24,210 bases of DNA from Thermoplasmatota archaeon (GCA_023379355.1 JAMCUD010000061.1:1-24210), one strand, 5' to 3'. Positions 9,142 to 17,507 are shown, counted from the stretch's first letter. Numbers and translations: made by a program. Notes: generated by a model not told the origin, from the letters alone.

Positions 9142-9174
9142 ATGGTGACACTTACGGGTTTACTGAATTTATGA
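9142..9174 (+). CDS. Candidate 10-codon leader peptide upstream of the surface protein
   Basis: ATG 9142 begins a 10-residue reading frame, MVTLTGLLNL. Its TGA (9172-9174) overlaps the main ATG (9171-9173) as ATGA. A TATA element lies at the right distance for leaderless translation from 9142. The main start has no clear Shine-Dalgarno, so coupled re-initiation is plausible. An ORF this short can arise by chance, so the call is tentative. Confidence 0.3.
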   Translation: MVTLTGLLNL

Positions 9175-12100
9175 AAATTCATGTATTTCTTATAATAATA
9201 CTTATATCGGGTATTACCCTTAATGTGTCAAATGCATCCATGGCTCCCCTGAAATATGAAAACTACAAGTTGGATTCATTAAATTTTTCAAGCGAACCCT
9301 TGGGAGTTTTCCCAAGTTCTGAAAATGGTTTTTCCTTTACAGTTCTGAATCACAGCAACAACTACAATATCTCAGTCGTAAACACACAATATGGAAAAGC
9401 CCTTAACATCTGGTCATCCCCTAACGATGGAATTATTCAGTGGACAACACTTGGAATCAACCTTCCCTCCTCAGGCGATGCAAACATTAGCTTTACGTTC
9501 TCCTGGAATTACAACAACAATTATCTGAACACCATAAGCAATATTGCTCTGGCAAGCTCCGGGGGGAAGATGCTGGATCAGAATTTCGGGTCAGCAAGGG
9601 GTCTTAATGACACCGTAACAGGCGTGGAGAAATATACAGTAGGCAAAATGCCCCCCATCGGTCAGAGGTTAACAGATAATCTGACGGTAGGTGGAAGTAA
9701 CAAAGAACCAGTTCTGTTTTCTATGGGGAACGGCCACAATCAATCAATTGGTGATTCGCTCCCAATTTTTCCCTTGAATTTTTCAGGAAATGGCGGTTTG
9801 AGCCTCGATATTGGTGGACCATACTGCAATATTACGATTTATGCAATATCTATTTCCAACGGTACTTCAGGTATGTTTCCAGTTTATGGAGGGTATGACA
9901 GTAGTATGAAGGAGAAGAGCTTGGGATACTTTCCAGAATTGGGTTCCAAAAGCACAGATTTTCGGTATGACGAATTAGATAATTCCCTAATTTTCGTAAA
10001 CAGATCGACTTTTAATGTTGAGGAACTTAATCTGAACAACCAGTCATTAAGGGTATTGAGTTCGGCCAGAGCCGGTTATGAATTCCTCTATGCAATGGCA
10101 GGTTACGGAATTTATTCGGTGTTCTACAGCAACCAGTCATCCACAACGGTCACCAGGATAAACGAGTCCAACATGACGGTTTCCAGCAGGATCTTCAATT
10201 TCTCACTTCATGGTAACATATCAGTACTTCAGGAAAGTTCCGATCTGTACGGCATATTGACAGACGATTCCGCCATCTTATTGAATCTTAAAGGGAAATT
10301 GGCTTCCTTTATGGTAAACGGGAGTCTTCCCTTGAGTGCTTCTTTCGTGAACGGTGTTTTAAAAACCATAAGATACAGCCAGCAGGACAGGGAAGTCTAC
10401 AGCTATGAAATCAATTCAACCACAGATTCAATGTTTCATAAAGTACAAACTGAGATTGCTGAGTTTCCCAGCTACAATTATTCTTTCTCCTTCGAGAACG
10501 ACACCTGTATGATGTCAGTATCCAGGAGTGTTCCTGGAAACGGAAATTTCCTGAATGAAAATCTTACTGGCATATACCTTGGCTCAGGCATTGAATCTGC
10601 TGCACTTTTCCAAAGCAGTGTGATCTTTTCCAATGCAAGCAGATACTATATCCTTAACTCATCGGGATATTATTCCCTCAACCTGAGTTCAAATATGAGA
10701 TATATGGCATCTCATAATGATTCTATATTTTTCATGGAAAATGGAAATATCAAAGTCCTGTACGAGGGGGCGTATCCTTTCATAAATGGAAGCATCAGTG
10801 TAAGCATCAGTCAGAAGCCATTCTATAGCGGTAACTCTTCGGAAATAAATATTTCAGTGCATTCAGAAAGTCCATGGACGATTATAGCCTTTATAGATCA
10901 GGTTGAATTTCCTGTACATAACTCAATTATTCTATTTAATCCCGAGAATCTCAACAACGGTTCAAGTGTTCTATCGTTGACTGTGAATAATTCAGTCGGA
11001 AATTCATACATCTTCAGGCAGGACATATTCATAGATAATTACCGGCCAAGAGTAAACTTCAACTCCAGCACGAATGCGATTTCAGCGGGGTCTAATGTTT
11101 CATTCAGCATTCAGAACGTGCCAGACAATTATGTAAACAATATATCTGTAAATGGCTTCTTCCTGAGCAGAGAGGGAAGTTATTACCTTTTCCATGTCCC
11201 GAGTGCATCTGGCGGAAACATGACAATAAATATCACCATCAGAGATTTATATGGCAGAATACTGAACATAAAGATTCCATCGTTTATTATTCCAAAAATA
11301 CCAGTTTCAAATCTTTCTCTACTGGCAGGAAGTTTTCTTTCATCGGGTTATTTAAACCTCAAATGGCCGTCAGTTAGCGGCGCTTCCAACTACACTGTCA
11401 ATGCAACTGGAATAAATGGTATGGAATCTTTTGCATCAGAAAACACAACAGAATTTATTCAACTTGGTAACGGGAGGTGGAATGTTATCGTAAATGCAGT
11501 TTTCCCGGATGGTGTTAGAATGGTTATTGCCAGGGCAAATTTTACTGTAATGACTTTCACTCCTCACATTACAGCATTATTCAACCGCACCAATGCCTCA
11601 TTCTTTGGGAATTCCAGAAGCAACATCACTCTACAAGTGGCTTCAAACATAACTTCATCAGTGAAGATTCGGATTGATGGTCCGAATAACCTTCCCGTTA
11701 ATAGAATTGAAATGGCGAACGTCACATTTGCTGTCCTCAATCTGAGATCAATAAAAAATACGTTTCATCAAAATGGAACCTACATTTTCAACATAAAAGC
11801 CACAGACAAGGCCGGGCTCTCATCGTCAGAGAACCTTTCATTGAACGTGAACAACACCATGCCCTCTCTTTCATATCTGAAGAAGAGGATATACACAAAT
11901 GAAAGAGTATACAGGCTGGACCTTCAGAACAGTAGCGGCGGTTATTTCGTAACGTTAGTGGTCAATCATACAGGACCTTCTCCAGTCCTGAACACAAATG
12001 GCAGTGTCTCTTTCAGCGGGAATTACAGTTCAGTAGTTCTGAACATAACTTACGTGAACAGTTTTGGGAACTGGAACTCAAGGAACTTAAGGATGGTTTA

Positions 12101-12872
12101 TTCAAACGTTCCACCGGTCGTCTCCATTAATGAAATAAGATACATGGGAAACGGTTCCTACATGGTAAACTACTCCAGTTCCTCTCCTGTAAATGAAACC
12201 ATCACCTTTTCCCTGGGTACTTCGGTTGTTTATAATACGTCCATCGAGGCAGGGCACTTCTTATTGAACGTGAGCCATAATGGAAATTACTCAATAAGAA
12301 TAGTTTCCAGGGATATATGCGGTAATTTATACACTTCCGTGAATTCAAACTTAACTGTAAAGGCTTTTCCTCAAGTCTCCAGCATGAGAATAGAGGCAAG
12401 CAATTTCCCAGGGTTCGGTCTCCTGAAGGTGGTCTTAAGAGGTTACATCCTGAATGACGTAAGTGTCAGACTCTATCTTAATGGCAGAAAATTAGGTGGC
12501 ACTAATGGCCTTTTATTAACGATACTTCCAGGCTACTACAATGTATCTGCTGTTGCTCAGTATGATGGTCACAGGGTAATAAGGTCTGTCAGCATTTTCT
12601 CCACAGGTATACTTCCTGAGGTTGTCATAGCAGTGGCAATTTCAATTCTTTACCTTGATCGAAACTACAGGGGTTCAAGGGATGCCGACGTCATTATGGA
12701 ATATCTAATGTCGATGGGAATAATACCTATAAGGACTTTAATTAAGGAAGCCAGAAGAAAAGGTGTTTCTCGGGCTGCCATAAGAAAATTTCTGAAGGGC
12801 GAAAGTGGGAAATACTTCGAGGTAAGAAAGGACCCAGACGGGGACATGTATCTGTACAGAAAAAATCCATGA
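9171..12872 (+). CDS. Giant Asn-rich surface glycoprotein with one C-terminal membrane helix and a cytoplasmic winged-helix-like tail
   Basis: I do not recognise a named family. The 1233-aa protein has a signal peptide (MKIHVFLIIILISGITLNVS, cleavage probably near residue 22-25). A long ectodomain follows, with several dozen N-x-S/T sequons, as expected for a heavily N-glycosylated archaeal surface protein. Residues about 30-225 look like a beta sandwich. About 235-540 have short beta-rich repeats suggesting a propeller. About 550-1130 have Ig/FnIII-like beta modules (for example YLNLKWPSVSGASNYTV). A single hydrophobic helix covers about 1143-1162. The last 71 residues are charged. They read as three helices (DADVIMEYLMSM, IPIRTLIKEARRKG, SRAAIRKFLKG) and a hairpin (KYFEVRKDPDGDMYLYRK), the layout of a winged helix. 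It could be a signalling receptor or simply an anchored S-layer-associated protein. The upstream frame hits a stop at 9138, so ATG 9171 is the start. Confidence 0.8.
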   Translation: MKIHVFLIIILISGITLNVSNASMAPLKYENYKLDSLNFSSEPLGVFPSSENGFSFTVLNHSNNYNISVVNTQYGKALNIWSSPNDGIIQWTTLGINLPSSGDANISFTFSWNYNNNYLNTISNIALASSGGKMLDQNFGSARGLNDTVTGVEKYTVGKMPPIGQRLTDNLTVGGSNKEPVLFSMGNGHNQSIGDSLPIFPLNFSGNGGLSLDIGGPYCNITIYAISISNGTSGMFPVYGGYDSSMKEKSLGYFPELGSKSTDFRYDELDNSLIFVNRSTFNVEELNLNNQSLRVLSSARAGYEFLYAMAGYGIYSVFYSNQSSTTVTRINESNMTVSSRIFNFSLHGNISVLQESSDLYGILTDDSAILLNLKGKLASFMVNGSLPLSASFVNGVLKTIRYSQQDREVYSYEINSTTDSMFHKVQTEIAEFPSYNYSFSFENDTCMMSVSRSVPGNGNFLNENLTGIYLGSGIESAALFQSSVIFSNASRYYILNSSGYYSLNLSSNMRYMASHNDSIFFMENGNIKVLYEGAYPFINGSISVSISQKPFYSGNSSEINISVHSESPWTIIAFIDQVEFPVHNSIILFNPENLNNGSSVLSLTVNNSVGNSYIFRQDIFIDNYRPRVNFNSSTNAISAGSNVSFSIQNVPDNYVNNISVNGFFLSREGSYYLFHVPSASGGNMTINITIRDLYGRILNIKIPSFIIPKIPVSNLSLLAGSFLSSGYLNLKWPSVSGASNYTVNATGINGMESFASENTTEFIQLGNGRWNVIVNAVFPDGVRMVIARANFTVMTFTPHITALFNRTNASFFGNSRSNITLQVASNITSSVKIRIDGPNNLPVNRIEMANVTFAVLNLRSIKNTFHQNGTYIFNIKATDKAGLSSSENLSLNVNNTMPSLSYLKKRIYTNERVYRLDLQNSSGGYFVTLVVNHTGPSPVLNTNGSVSFSGNYSSVVLNITYVNSFGNWNSRNLRMVYSNVPPVVSINEIRYMGNGSYMVNYSSSSPVNETITFSLGTSVVYNTSIEAGHFLLNVSHNGNYSIRIVSRDICGNLYTSVNSNLTVKAFPQVSSMRIEASNFPGFGLLKVVLRGYILNDVSVRLYLNGRKLGGTNGLLLTILPGYYNVSAVAQYDGHRVIRSVSIFSTGILPEVVIAVAISILYLDRNYRGSRDADVIMEYLMSMGIIPIRTLIKEARRKGVSRAAIRKFLKGESGKYFEVRKDPDGDMYLYRKNP

Positions 12873-12902
12873 TTATTTTAAGTCAATAAGGGGTAACTTC
12901 GA

Positions 12903-12914
12903 AAAGTTATATAT
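12903..12914 (+). promoter_or_regulatory. TATA box for the small surface protein
   Basis: AAAGTTATATAT lies about 40 bp upstream of ATG 12949, predicting a short leader rather than a leaderless mRNA. A 5-codon frame (ATG 12929, stop 12944-12946) lies in between. Confidence 0.4.
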
Positions 12915-12948
12915 TGGGATTTTTCATTATGCGTAGAACCGGTTAATA

Positions 12949-13533
12949 ATGAATAAGAACAGATTAGCACTTTCAGTCTTTGTAATTTCCATCCTGATTT
13001 TATCCACAGGAGCCAGCTTTGCATCAACCGGAGCACCAACTACACTTCCAACTCCCCCAACCACTTTGCCGTCCTTTACATACTACGTTGACGGCGCAAA
13101 TTCCCATTATTCAATCTCGTCATCCAACTGGACCTTATTTTTCAGTTCTGTGCTTGATAACCGAACCATCGTGTCCGGTTACAACTGGAGTTCCAATACA
13201 ACACAGGACCTGGTGGTGTTTGATCTTTCATACACCGGTCTGAATTATTTTGGAATGCAGCTTGTCAATGAACTATCTTTATTGAATGACAGCCCAACTG
13301 CCAAAAATTTCACAAATGCGTTCCTGAAAATAGAAAACGAAAAATCACTGGTCAAATATGGGGGTTCCACGTTGACAAATATTCGCGCTCTCCAACTTGG
13401 TGCATTCCCTGGATTTACCTGGGGATACCCCAGGGTGAATCCGCTATATGTTGATTACAGGGATGCTGCTATCCTGATTGGTCTAGTCGTTTCCATGTTC
13501 ATTCTATACTTTGTTTTCAACAGGCGTAAGTAA
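12949..13533 (+). CDS. Small secreted, membrane-anchored surface protein
   Basis: No family is recognised. The 194-aa protein has an N-terminal signal peptide (MNKNRLALSVFVISILILST, cleavage near ASFAS at residue 26). A Thr/Pro-rich stretch follows with PTTLP occurring twice (about 30-42), then a region with several N-x-S/T sequons. A C-terminal membrane helix runs about 172-190 and ends in NRRK, giving an N-out, C-in topology. It follows the giant surface protein by 76 bp on the same strand, so the two may form one surface complex; this is inference from position and shared architecture. The start is the first Met, with in-frame hydrophobic leader directly after it. Confidence 0.7.
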   Translation: MNKNRLALSVFVISILILSTGASFASTGAPTTLPTPPTTLPSFTYYVDGANSHYSISSSNWTLFFSSVLDNRTIVSGYNWSSNTTQDLVVFDLSYTGLNYFGMQLVNELSLLNDSPTAKNFTNAFLKIENEKSLVKYGGSTLTNIRALQLGAFPGFTWGYPRVNPLYVDYRDAAILIGLVVSMFILYFVFNRRK

Positions 13534-13546
13534 GACTCAGTGTACT

Positions 13547-13558
13547 TCAAAATAATTA
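13547..13558 (+). promoter_or_regulatory. TATA box for the Mut7-C nuclease-pelota operon
   Basis: CAAAATAATTAT is centred about 31 bp upstream of ATG 13584, consistent with a leaderless operon start. It supports using the ATG at 13584, although family members commonly begin about 15 residues later. Confidence 0.5.
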
Positions 13559-13583
13559 TCACCTTGTTCCCAATTTTACATTT

Positions 13584-14081
13584 ATGACAGGGGTCTACCA
13601 AACAGGTAAAGGATCAGAAGGCAGTCCGGTCTTCTGTGCAGACGGGATGCTCGGTAAGCTTGCCAGATGGTTAAGGTTCATGGGTTTTGATACGGTCTAT
13701 GCCGGTTCTGAGAGCACCGATAAGCAAATAATTTCCTATGTGAGGGATAGAGGAATGATCCTTCTTACATCGGACAGGTTGATGGCTTCAATGTACAGGG
13801 ATTCTGTATTGATAAGATCTAACGTTCTCTCAGAACAGATAAGGGAAGTCATTTCCCGTTTCATGCCTGATCCAGGAAAATTCATGTCACGATGCTCAGT
13901 CTGCAACTCTCTGCTTCATGAGATAAAACAGGAAAAGGTTGATCTGAGAGTGCCAGATTCGGTTAAAGAAAATCACCTCGCAGTAATGGAGTGTCCAGGT
14001 TGCGGAAGGCTTTACTGGCATGGAACGCATTACCCCTCAATATTGATGAAACTTAACTCAATTCTGAGGGATTATTCGTGA
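13584..14081 (+). CDS. Mut7-C (PIN-like) RNase-domain protein with zinc ribbon
   Basis: This 165-aa protein matches the archaeal Mut7-C/DUF82 family (COG1656), a PIN-like predicted RNase fused to a zinc ribbon. The signature DGMLGKLARWLRFMGFDT is at residues 20-37 with acidic D20. TSDR at 62-65 supplies D64. The zinc ribbon uses C104-x2-C107 and C137-x2-C140. The family is predicted to cut RNA; the substrate is not known. Residues 1-15 are an extension of uncertain reality, but no alternative start codon follows and the TATA spacing fits ATG 13584. The stop overlaps the pelA start as GTGA, so the two proteins are translationally coupled. Confidence 0.87.
   Translation: MTGVYQTGKGSEGSPVFCADGMLGKLARWLRFMGFDTVYAGSESTDKQIISYVRDRGMILLTSDRLMASMYRDSVLIRSNVLSEQIREVISRFMPDPGKFMSRCSVCNSLLHEIKQEKVDLRVPDSVKENHLAVMECPGCGRLYWHGTHYPSILMKLNSILRDYS
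14064..14070 (+). promoter_or_regulatory. Shine-Dalgarno for the GTG start of pelA
   Basis: TGAGGG inside the end of the upstream gene lies 7 nt before GTG 14078. It decides in favour of this GTG start, which overlaps the upstream TGA. Confidence 0.55.
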
Positions 14082-15112
14082 ACATACACGATTCCGCTGA
14101 TAAAACCAAAATTATCACCGTAGAGGAAGATGATGATCTCTGGTACCTCAGCAATATCCTCGCTCCCTCTGATGAGATCAGGATGACAGTCATGAGAAGA
14201 GTTGAGAGGAAACAGGATATGAATCGGTCAAAGGAAACCGAAAGGAAACCTGCGAGACTCACGATCAGGATCGAGTCCACGGGATTTCAGGAATTTTCCA
14301 AAAGCCTCAGAGTACTGGGAGTTGTGGTGGAAGGGCCGGAGGATATTGTGGGCGATCACCAGTCATTCAATATATCACAGGGCGAAACATTGGAGATAGT
14401 CAAAAAGGAGTGGAACGAAAGGGAGAAACAGTTTCTGGAAGAGTGTTCAGGCGGATCCAGTGGGGGGACCATCTTTGTGACGCTGGATGACGAAACAGCA
14501 GAGGTTTTTCTTTCGAGGAGTTACGGGAACCAGAGAATAGCACGGATAGAGTCTGGAAAATCAGGAAAGATGTATGAAGGAAACTATTCGGAGGAGGCAT
14601 ATTTTTCAAGGATTTATGACGTATTGAAAAACTATTCTGGCAGAGGGAACAGCGTAGTCATAACTGGTGAAGGATTCAGTCCACCAAAATTTGAGGCATT
14701 CCTCCTTCCTAATAAAAGCCAGTTTGCATGGATTGAGTGTTTTCAGACAACTCGCAGTGACGAAGGATCTATTTTCGAGTTACTCACTGGAGAGGGAAGT
14801 TCGAGAGCTCTTGAAAAATTAAGGCTCTCAAAGGATGCGAAATTTGTGGAGAATTTTAAGATGCATCTGAAGAAAGATAACCTTGCCACCTATGGTGTTG
14901 AACAGGTGAAAAAGGCCACATCCCTTGGGGCTGTTGACACTCTTCTAATTACTGACACGGAATTCCGTAAAGATTCCATAAGAGAGATTCTCGGGATAGC
15001 CGATGGATACAAGACCAGAATTCACATCCTGAGTTCGTCTGCTGAACCAGGAAAATTGATTCAGTCGTTCGGAGGGATATGTGCAGTCCTGAGATACCCA
15101 GTTAATGATTGA
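14078..15112 (+). CDS. pelA: mRNA surveillance protein Pelota (Dom34 homologue)
   Basis: Pelota rescues stalled ribosomes: it enters the empty A site, resembles eRF1 without the GGQ motif, and splits ribosomes with ABCE1. The N-terminal Sm-like domain (about residues 1-130) contains EEDDDLWYLSNIL (16-28) and the typical MRRVERK (39-45). The central domain (about 135-250) and the C-terminal eRF1-domain-3-like part (about 255-344, ending GGICAVLRYPV) complete the family architecture. 344 aa is typical for archaea. The start codon is GTG, with a Shine-Dalgarno 7 nt upstream and a GTGA overlap with the nuclease gene. Endonuclease activity was reported for Thermoplasma Pelota and has been disputed. 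Confidence 0.95.
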   Translation: MNIHDSADKTKIITVEEDDDLWYLSNILAPSDEIRMTVMRRVERKQDMNRSKETERKPARLTIRIESTGFQEFSKSLRVLGVVVEGPEDIVGDHQSFNISQGETLEIVKKEWNEREKQFLEECSGGSSGGTIFVTLDDETAEVFLSRSYGNQRIARIESGKSGKMYEGNYSEEAYFSRIYDVLKNYSGRGNSVVITGEGFSPPKFEAFLLPNKSQFAWIECFQTTRSDEGSIFELLTGEGSSRALEKLRLSKDAKFVENFKMHLKKDNLATYGVEQVKKATSLGAVDTLLITDTEFRKDSIREILGIADGYKTRIHILSSSAEPGKLIQSFGGICAVLRYPVND

Positions 15113-15121
15113 CTGAACTCT

Positions 15122-16069
15122 TTAGGTTTCCATACTATCCAGCAGATCAACTTCCTGTATATTCAGCTTCCAGTCTGGGAACTTGTCGCATATCTGGAAC
15201 ACCACATCAAAAAATTTAGGCAGGACTATGTCAGGAACTATTGTGGCGAATGTGAAAATCCTGCCATCGAGTTTCTGCATCATTCCCAGTGTCACGATGG
15301 ACCTCTCAGAGGTTTCTCTTACAATGTATTCTATAATAGGATTCCTGAAGCTAGTTTCATAAATATTCTGCTTTGGCGAAATCTCATTTATAAACGTCCC
15401 TTTCTTCTTAAGAATGGACTCCTTATCATAAAAGACTCCCCTAATTTCATCCTCTGTAAGATATTTCATTTCCCTCAGCCAGGATATCCCAAAACTTGAG
15501 ATTACCGGGTCTTTAAGGATATCCATGTAATTCTTGGGGATCTCACTTTTGATCTCTACATACCGGAGGGTCAGGACATCAGACATGTCCTTGTAAGCAC
15601 CAACTAGGCCGTTGTTCTGTCCCAGGTATTTTATGGAAAATTTCGGGAATTTTGTTAGTTCCTTTCTGACTACCTCCCCAAGTTTCTCTTCATCATTGCT
15701 ATGGAACCTCACATACAGGTAAAAGTAACCCTTGTTGAAGATTATGCAATCAATAATTGCAGAGGAGACCTTGTTAATGTCCTTGAAGAGTTGAATATAT
15801 TTGGTTCCGGTTAGATCGTGTTTTATGGTGACACACTCGTTATCATAGTTCAGTTCACCATTACCGTTTTCCCAGCCCTGCAAAACCCTTTCATCAACAG
15901 ACTCAATATCGAAGTTGAAAAGAGCGAACCCCCCTGTCTGATTTGGTCTTATCCTCACAATGGCAGTTATGTCATTGAGAGTGAGAAATTCCCCCAGCTT
16001 TGATTCGGCGCTTATTGAAAATATGCAGGCTCTGTCCAGTATTTTTTCAGTTTCAGTAATAATCATCAT
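15122..16069 (-). CDS. Unrecognised 315-aa cytosolic protein
   Basis: I do not recognise this protein. It has no signal peptide or membrane segment and no catalytic motif I can identify. It alternates predicted strands and helices. The N-terminal half (about 1-165) and the C-terminal half (about 185-315) each look like an alpha/beta unit, the second containing SFGISWLREMKYLTEDE near 190-206. Such layouts occur in sensory or ligand-binding domains of archaeal regulators, but no DNA-binding motif is visible, so this is only a suggestion. Two adjacent ATGs (16069, 16066) can serve as start; the exact one is undecided. It follows the class V enzyme on the same strand after 190 bp and is convergent with pelA (9 bp between stops). 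Confidence 0.75.
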   Translation of the reverse strand: MMIITETEKILDRACIFSISAESKLGEFLTLNDITAIVRIRPNQTGGFALFNFDIESVDERVLQGWENGNGELNYDNECVTIKHDLTGTKYIQLFKDINKVSSAIIDCIIFNKGYFYLYVRFHSNDEEKLGEVVRKELTKFPKFSIKYLGQNNGLVGAYKDMSDVLTLRYVEIKSEIPKNYMDILKDPVISSFGISWLREMKYLTEDEIRGVFYDKESILKKKGTFINEISPKQNIYETSFRNPIIEYIVRETSERSIVTLGMMQKLDGRIFTFATIVPDIVLPKFFDVVFQICDKFPDWKLNIQEVDLLDSMET

Positions 16070-16237
16070 GTAATATATACATTGTCTTGAAATAATGTTT
16101 TCTCACCATAAGTCCAGTTTCATGTCGAAATTCAAACATTTAGATATGGATGCTAGAGCGTTTTGGAAGTTAACATGATAAAAATAGAGAGATTCTAGGG
16201 GTTACAAGATTGAATTTGTTCAGATTTAGCGTCGGTC

Positions 16238-16252
16238 GATAAAAATAAAGGT
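16238..16252 (-). terminator. T-rich terminator of the class V PLP enzyme
   Basis: On the minus strand the run CCTTTATTTTTATCG begins about 10 nt after the stop at 16260. Archaeal RNA polymerase terminates at such U-rich tracts. No stem-loop is associated. Confidence 0.35.
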
Positions 16253-16259
16253 GGTGTCT

Positions 16260-17405
16260 TCAATTCGAAGCTTTGATGTAGTATGCAATCCTTTCTATGG
16301 CTTTTTCCACTTCCTCCTCAGTGTTATAGAAATTTGGCGCTATCCTTATCCCATCTCCCCTGGCTGCGGTAATGATCCTCTCCTTTTTCAGCTTGTGCTC
16401 AACATCGCTTGCGTCTCTACATCTGAATGATACTATTCCGCCCCTTCTGTCTGGATCTGCTGTAGTTAGTGGTGTCAATCCATAATTCTTACCGGTCTCA
16501 TATGCAAAAGAGCTCAATTCTCTTATCCTCTGAAATATGAAGGGCAACCCCACCTTCAACACGGTTCTCATGCCTGCGATGGACGCGTACACACTGGGCA
16601 TTGACCAAGTTCCCCCTTCGAACCTTGCAGCAGTGTCAGCATATTCCAGTTTCTGAGGGGCAAACTGGAACGGGTTCTTCTGGGAAAACCATCCTGTATT
16701 GGATGGCTCAGATTCATGTATTATATCGCTCCTTATGTAAAGGTGGGAGATTCCGGACCATCCAAGCAGCCATTTCAGGTTTCCGGCAGCAAGAAATTCA
16801 GTATCAGTTTTAACAGCATCCACTTCAACAGAACCCACAGACTGATATGCATCGATATAGGCCATAGATCCAGCATCATGTGCCATCTGAATTATGGCTT
16901 CCACATCCTGTTTATATCCATTCAGGGAAGAAACATGAATCGCGCTTACCATTTTCGTTTTTGAATTTATGTATGCCCTATAATCATCAGGAACTATTTC
17001 TCCCCCATTATCGTGCACAGTGGAAACTCTCGCGCCATTCTTTTCATTAGCAAGGGCAATGAAATTCGTTGTGGGATAATCCAAACTTGTTACAACGATC
17101 CCATTGCGTTCTCCAAAATTCATGGAACTCATTACTGAAGAGAAGGCAGATGAGACTGAACTTGATACGGCAATATTTTCAGGTTTAGCGTGAATAATCT
17201 CTGCAAAAAGTCTCTTAGATTCATTAACCTTTTCAACCCAGATGTCCCAAGGGTTTCCAAACTCAAGTATATCTGCTTTCATCTTTTCAATCGCTTCCTG
17301 AACGCTCAGGCTGAGGGGAGACTGTGAACAGGCGGCAAGGTGGATAACTGAATCTAGATTTACGAATAGTGAACGATAACGTTCCAACATGCTCTGCATA
17401 ATCAT
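16260..17405 (-). CDS. Class V aminotransferase-fold PLP enzyme (cysteine desulfurase/epimerase-like), substrate unknown
   Basis: This 381-aa fold-type I PLP enzyme has the class V signature. D185 and Q188 in IDAYQSVG contact the cofactor. K211 in AAGNLKWLLG is the Schiff-base lysine. FEGGTWSMP (about 265-273) matches the usual GT motif. The mobile catalytic Cys loop of SufS/NifS cysteine desulfurases is not evident, so an aminotransferase, epimerase or lyase role is as likely. ATG 17405 has GAGGT 3 nt upstream and an alternative in-frame ATG (17399) 9 nt from it. The gene is divergent from an Lrp/AsnC regulator, which probably controls it. Its 5' region has an unusual leader ORF and hairpin. 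Confidence 0.85.
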   Translation of the reverse strand: MIMQSMLERYRSLFVNLDSVIHLAACSQSPLSLSVQEAIEKMKADILEFGNPWDIWVEKVNESKRLFAEIIHAKPENIAVSSSVSSAFSSVMSSMNFGERNGIVVTSLDYPTTNFIALANEKNGARVSTVHDNGGEIVPDDYRAYINSKTKMVSAIHVSSLNGYKQDVEAIIQMAHDAGSMAYIDAYQSVGSVEVDAVKTDTEFLAAGNLKWLLGWSGISHLYIRSDIIHESEPSNTGWFSQKNPFQFAPQKLEYADTAARFEGGTWSMPSVYASIAGMRTVLKVGLPFIFQRIRELSSFAYETGKNYGLTPLTTADPDRRGGIVSFRCRDASDVEHKLKKERIITAARGDGIRIAPNFYNTEEEVEKAIERIAYYIKASN

Positions 17406-17488
17406 ACTACCTCATAATTATGAGAAAATTCAAGAGTGCTGGTTGTGTCACTGGTTTTTTGTGCTCTATGTGGATTTGCATGACTCAT
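17402..17488 (-). CDS. Candidate 28-codon leader ORF of the class V PLP enzyme
   Basis: ATG 17488 opens a 28-residue frame starting MSHANPHRAQKTSD. Its TGA (17404-17402) overlaps the enzyme's ATG (17405-17403) as ATGA. A TATA-like element at 17508-17519 is centred about 25 bp upstream, as expected for a leaderless start. The peptide is polar and rich in Ser, Thr, His and Asn. It spans a hairpin that includes the enzyme's Shine-Dalgarno. Chance occurrence is possible. Confidence 0.35.
   Translation of the reverse strand: MSHANPHRAQKTSDTTSTLEFSHNYEVV
17409..17424 (-). promoter_or_regulatory. Perfect palindrome and hairpin overlapping a Shine-Dalgarno
   Basis: CTCATAATTATGAG (17411-17424) is a perfect 14-bp palindrome. 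As RNA it can form a 5-bp stem with an AAUU loop whose 3' arm contains the GAG of the Shine-Dalgarno GAGGT (17413-17409) for the class V enzyme. It may be an operator or a translational switch. Confidence 0.45.
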
Positions 17489-17507
17489 CTGGACGAATCC
17501 TTAATTG

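Noticed and set aside
8994..9182. 62-codon minus-strand frame upstream of gap
   Set aside because: It covers the divergent promoter region, has no family resemblance and no ribosome site, and would overlap the surface-protein start.
12900..12946. Five-codon frame before the small surface protein as a fourth leader ORF
   Set aside because: It is very short, its TATA spacing is off by several bases and its stop does not overlap the main start.
16072..16080. TATA-like GTATATATTA just upstream of the 315-aa protein
   Set aside because: It is only 3-11 bp from the start codon, too close to act as its promoter; no good alternative TATA could be fixed, so no promoter was called.
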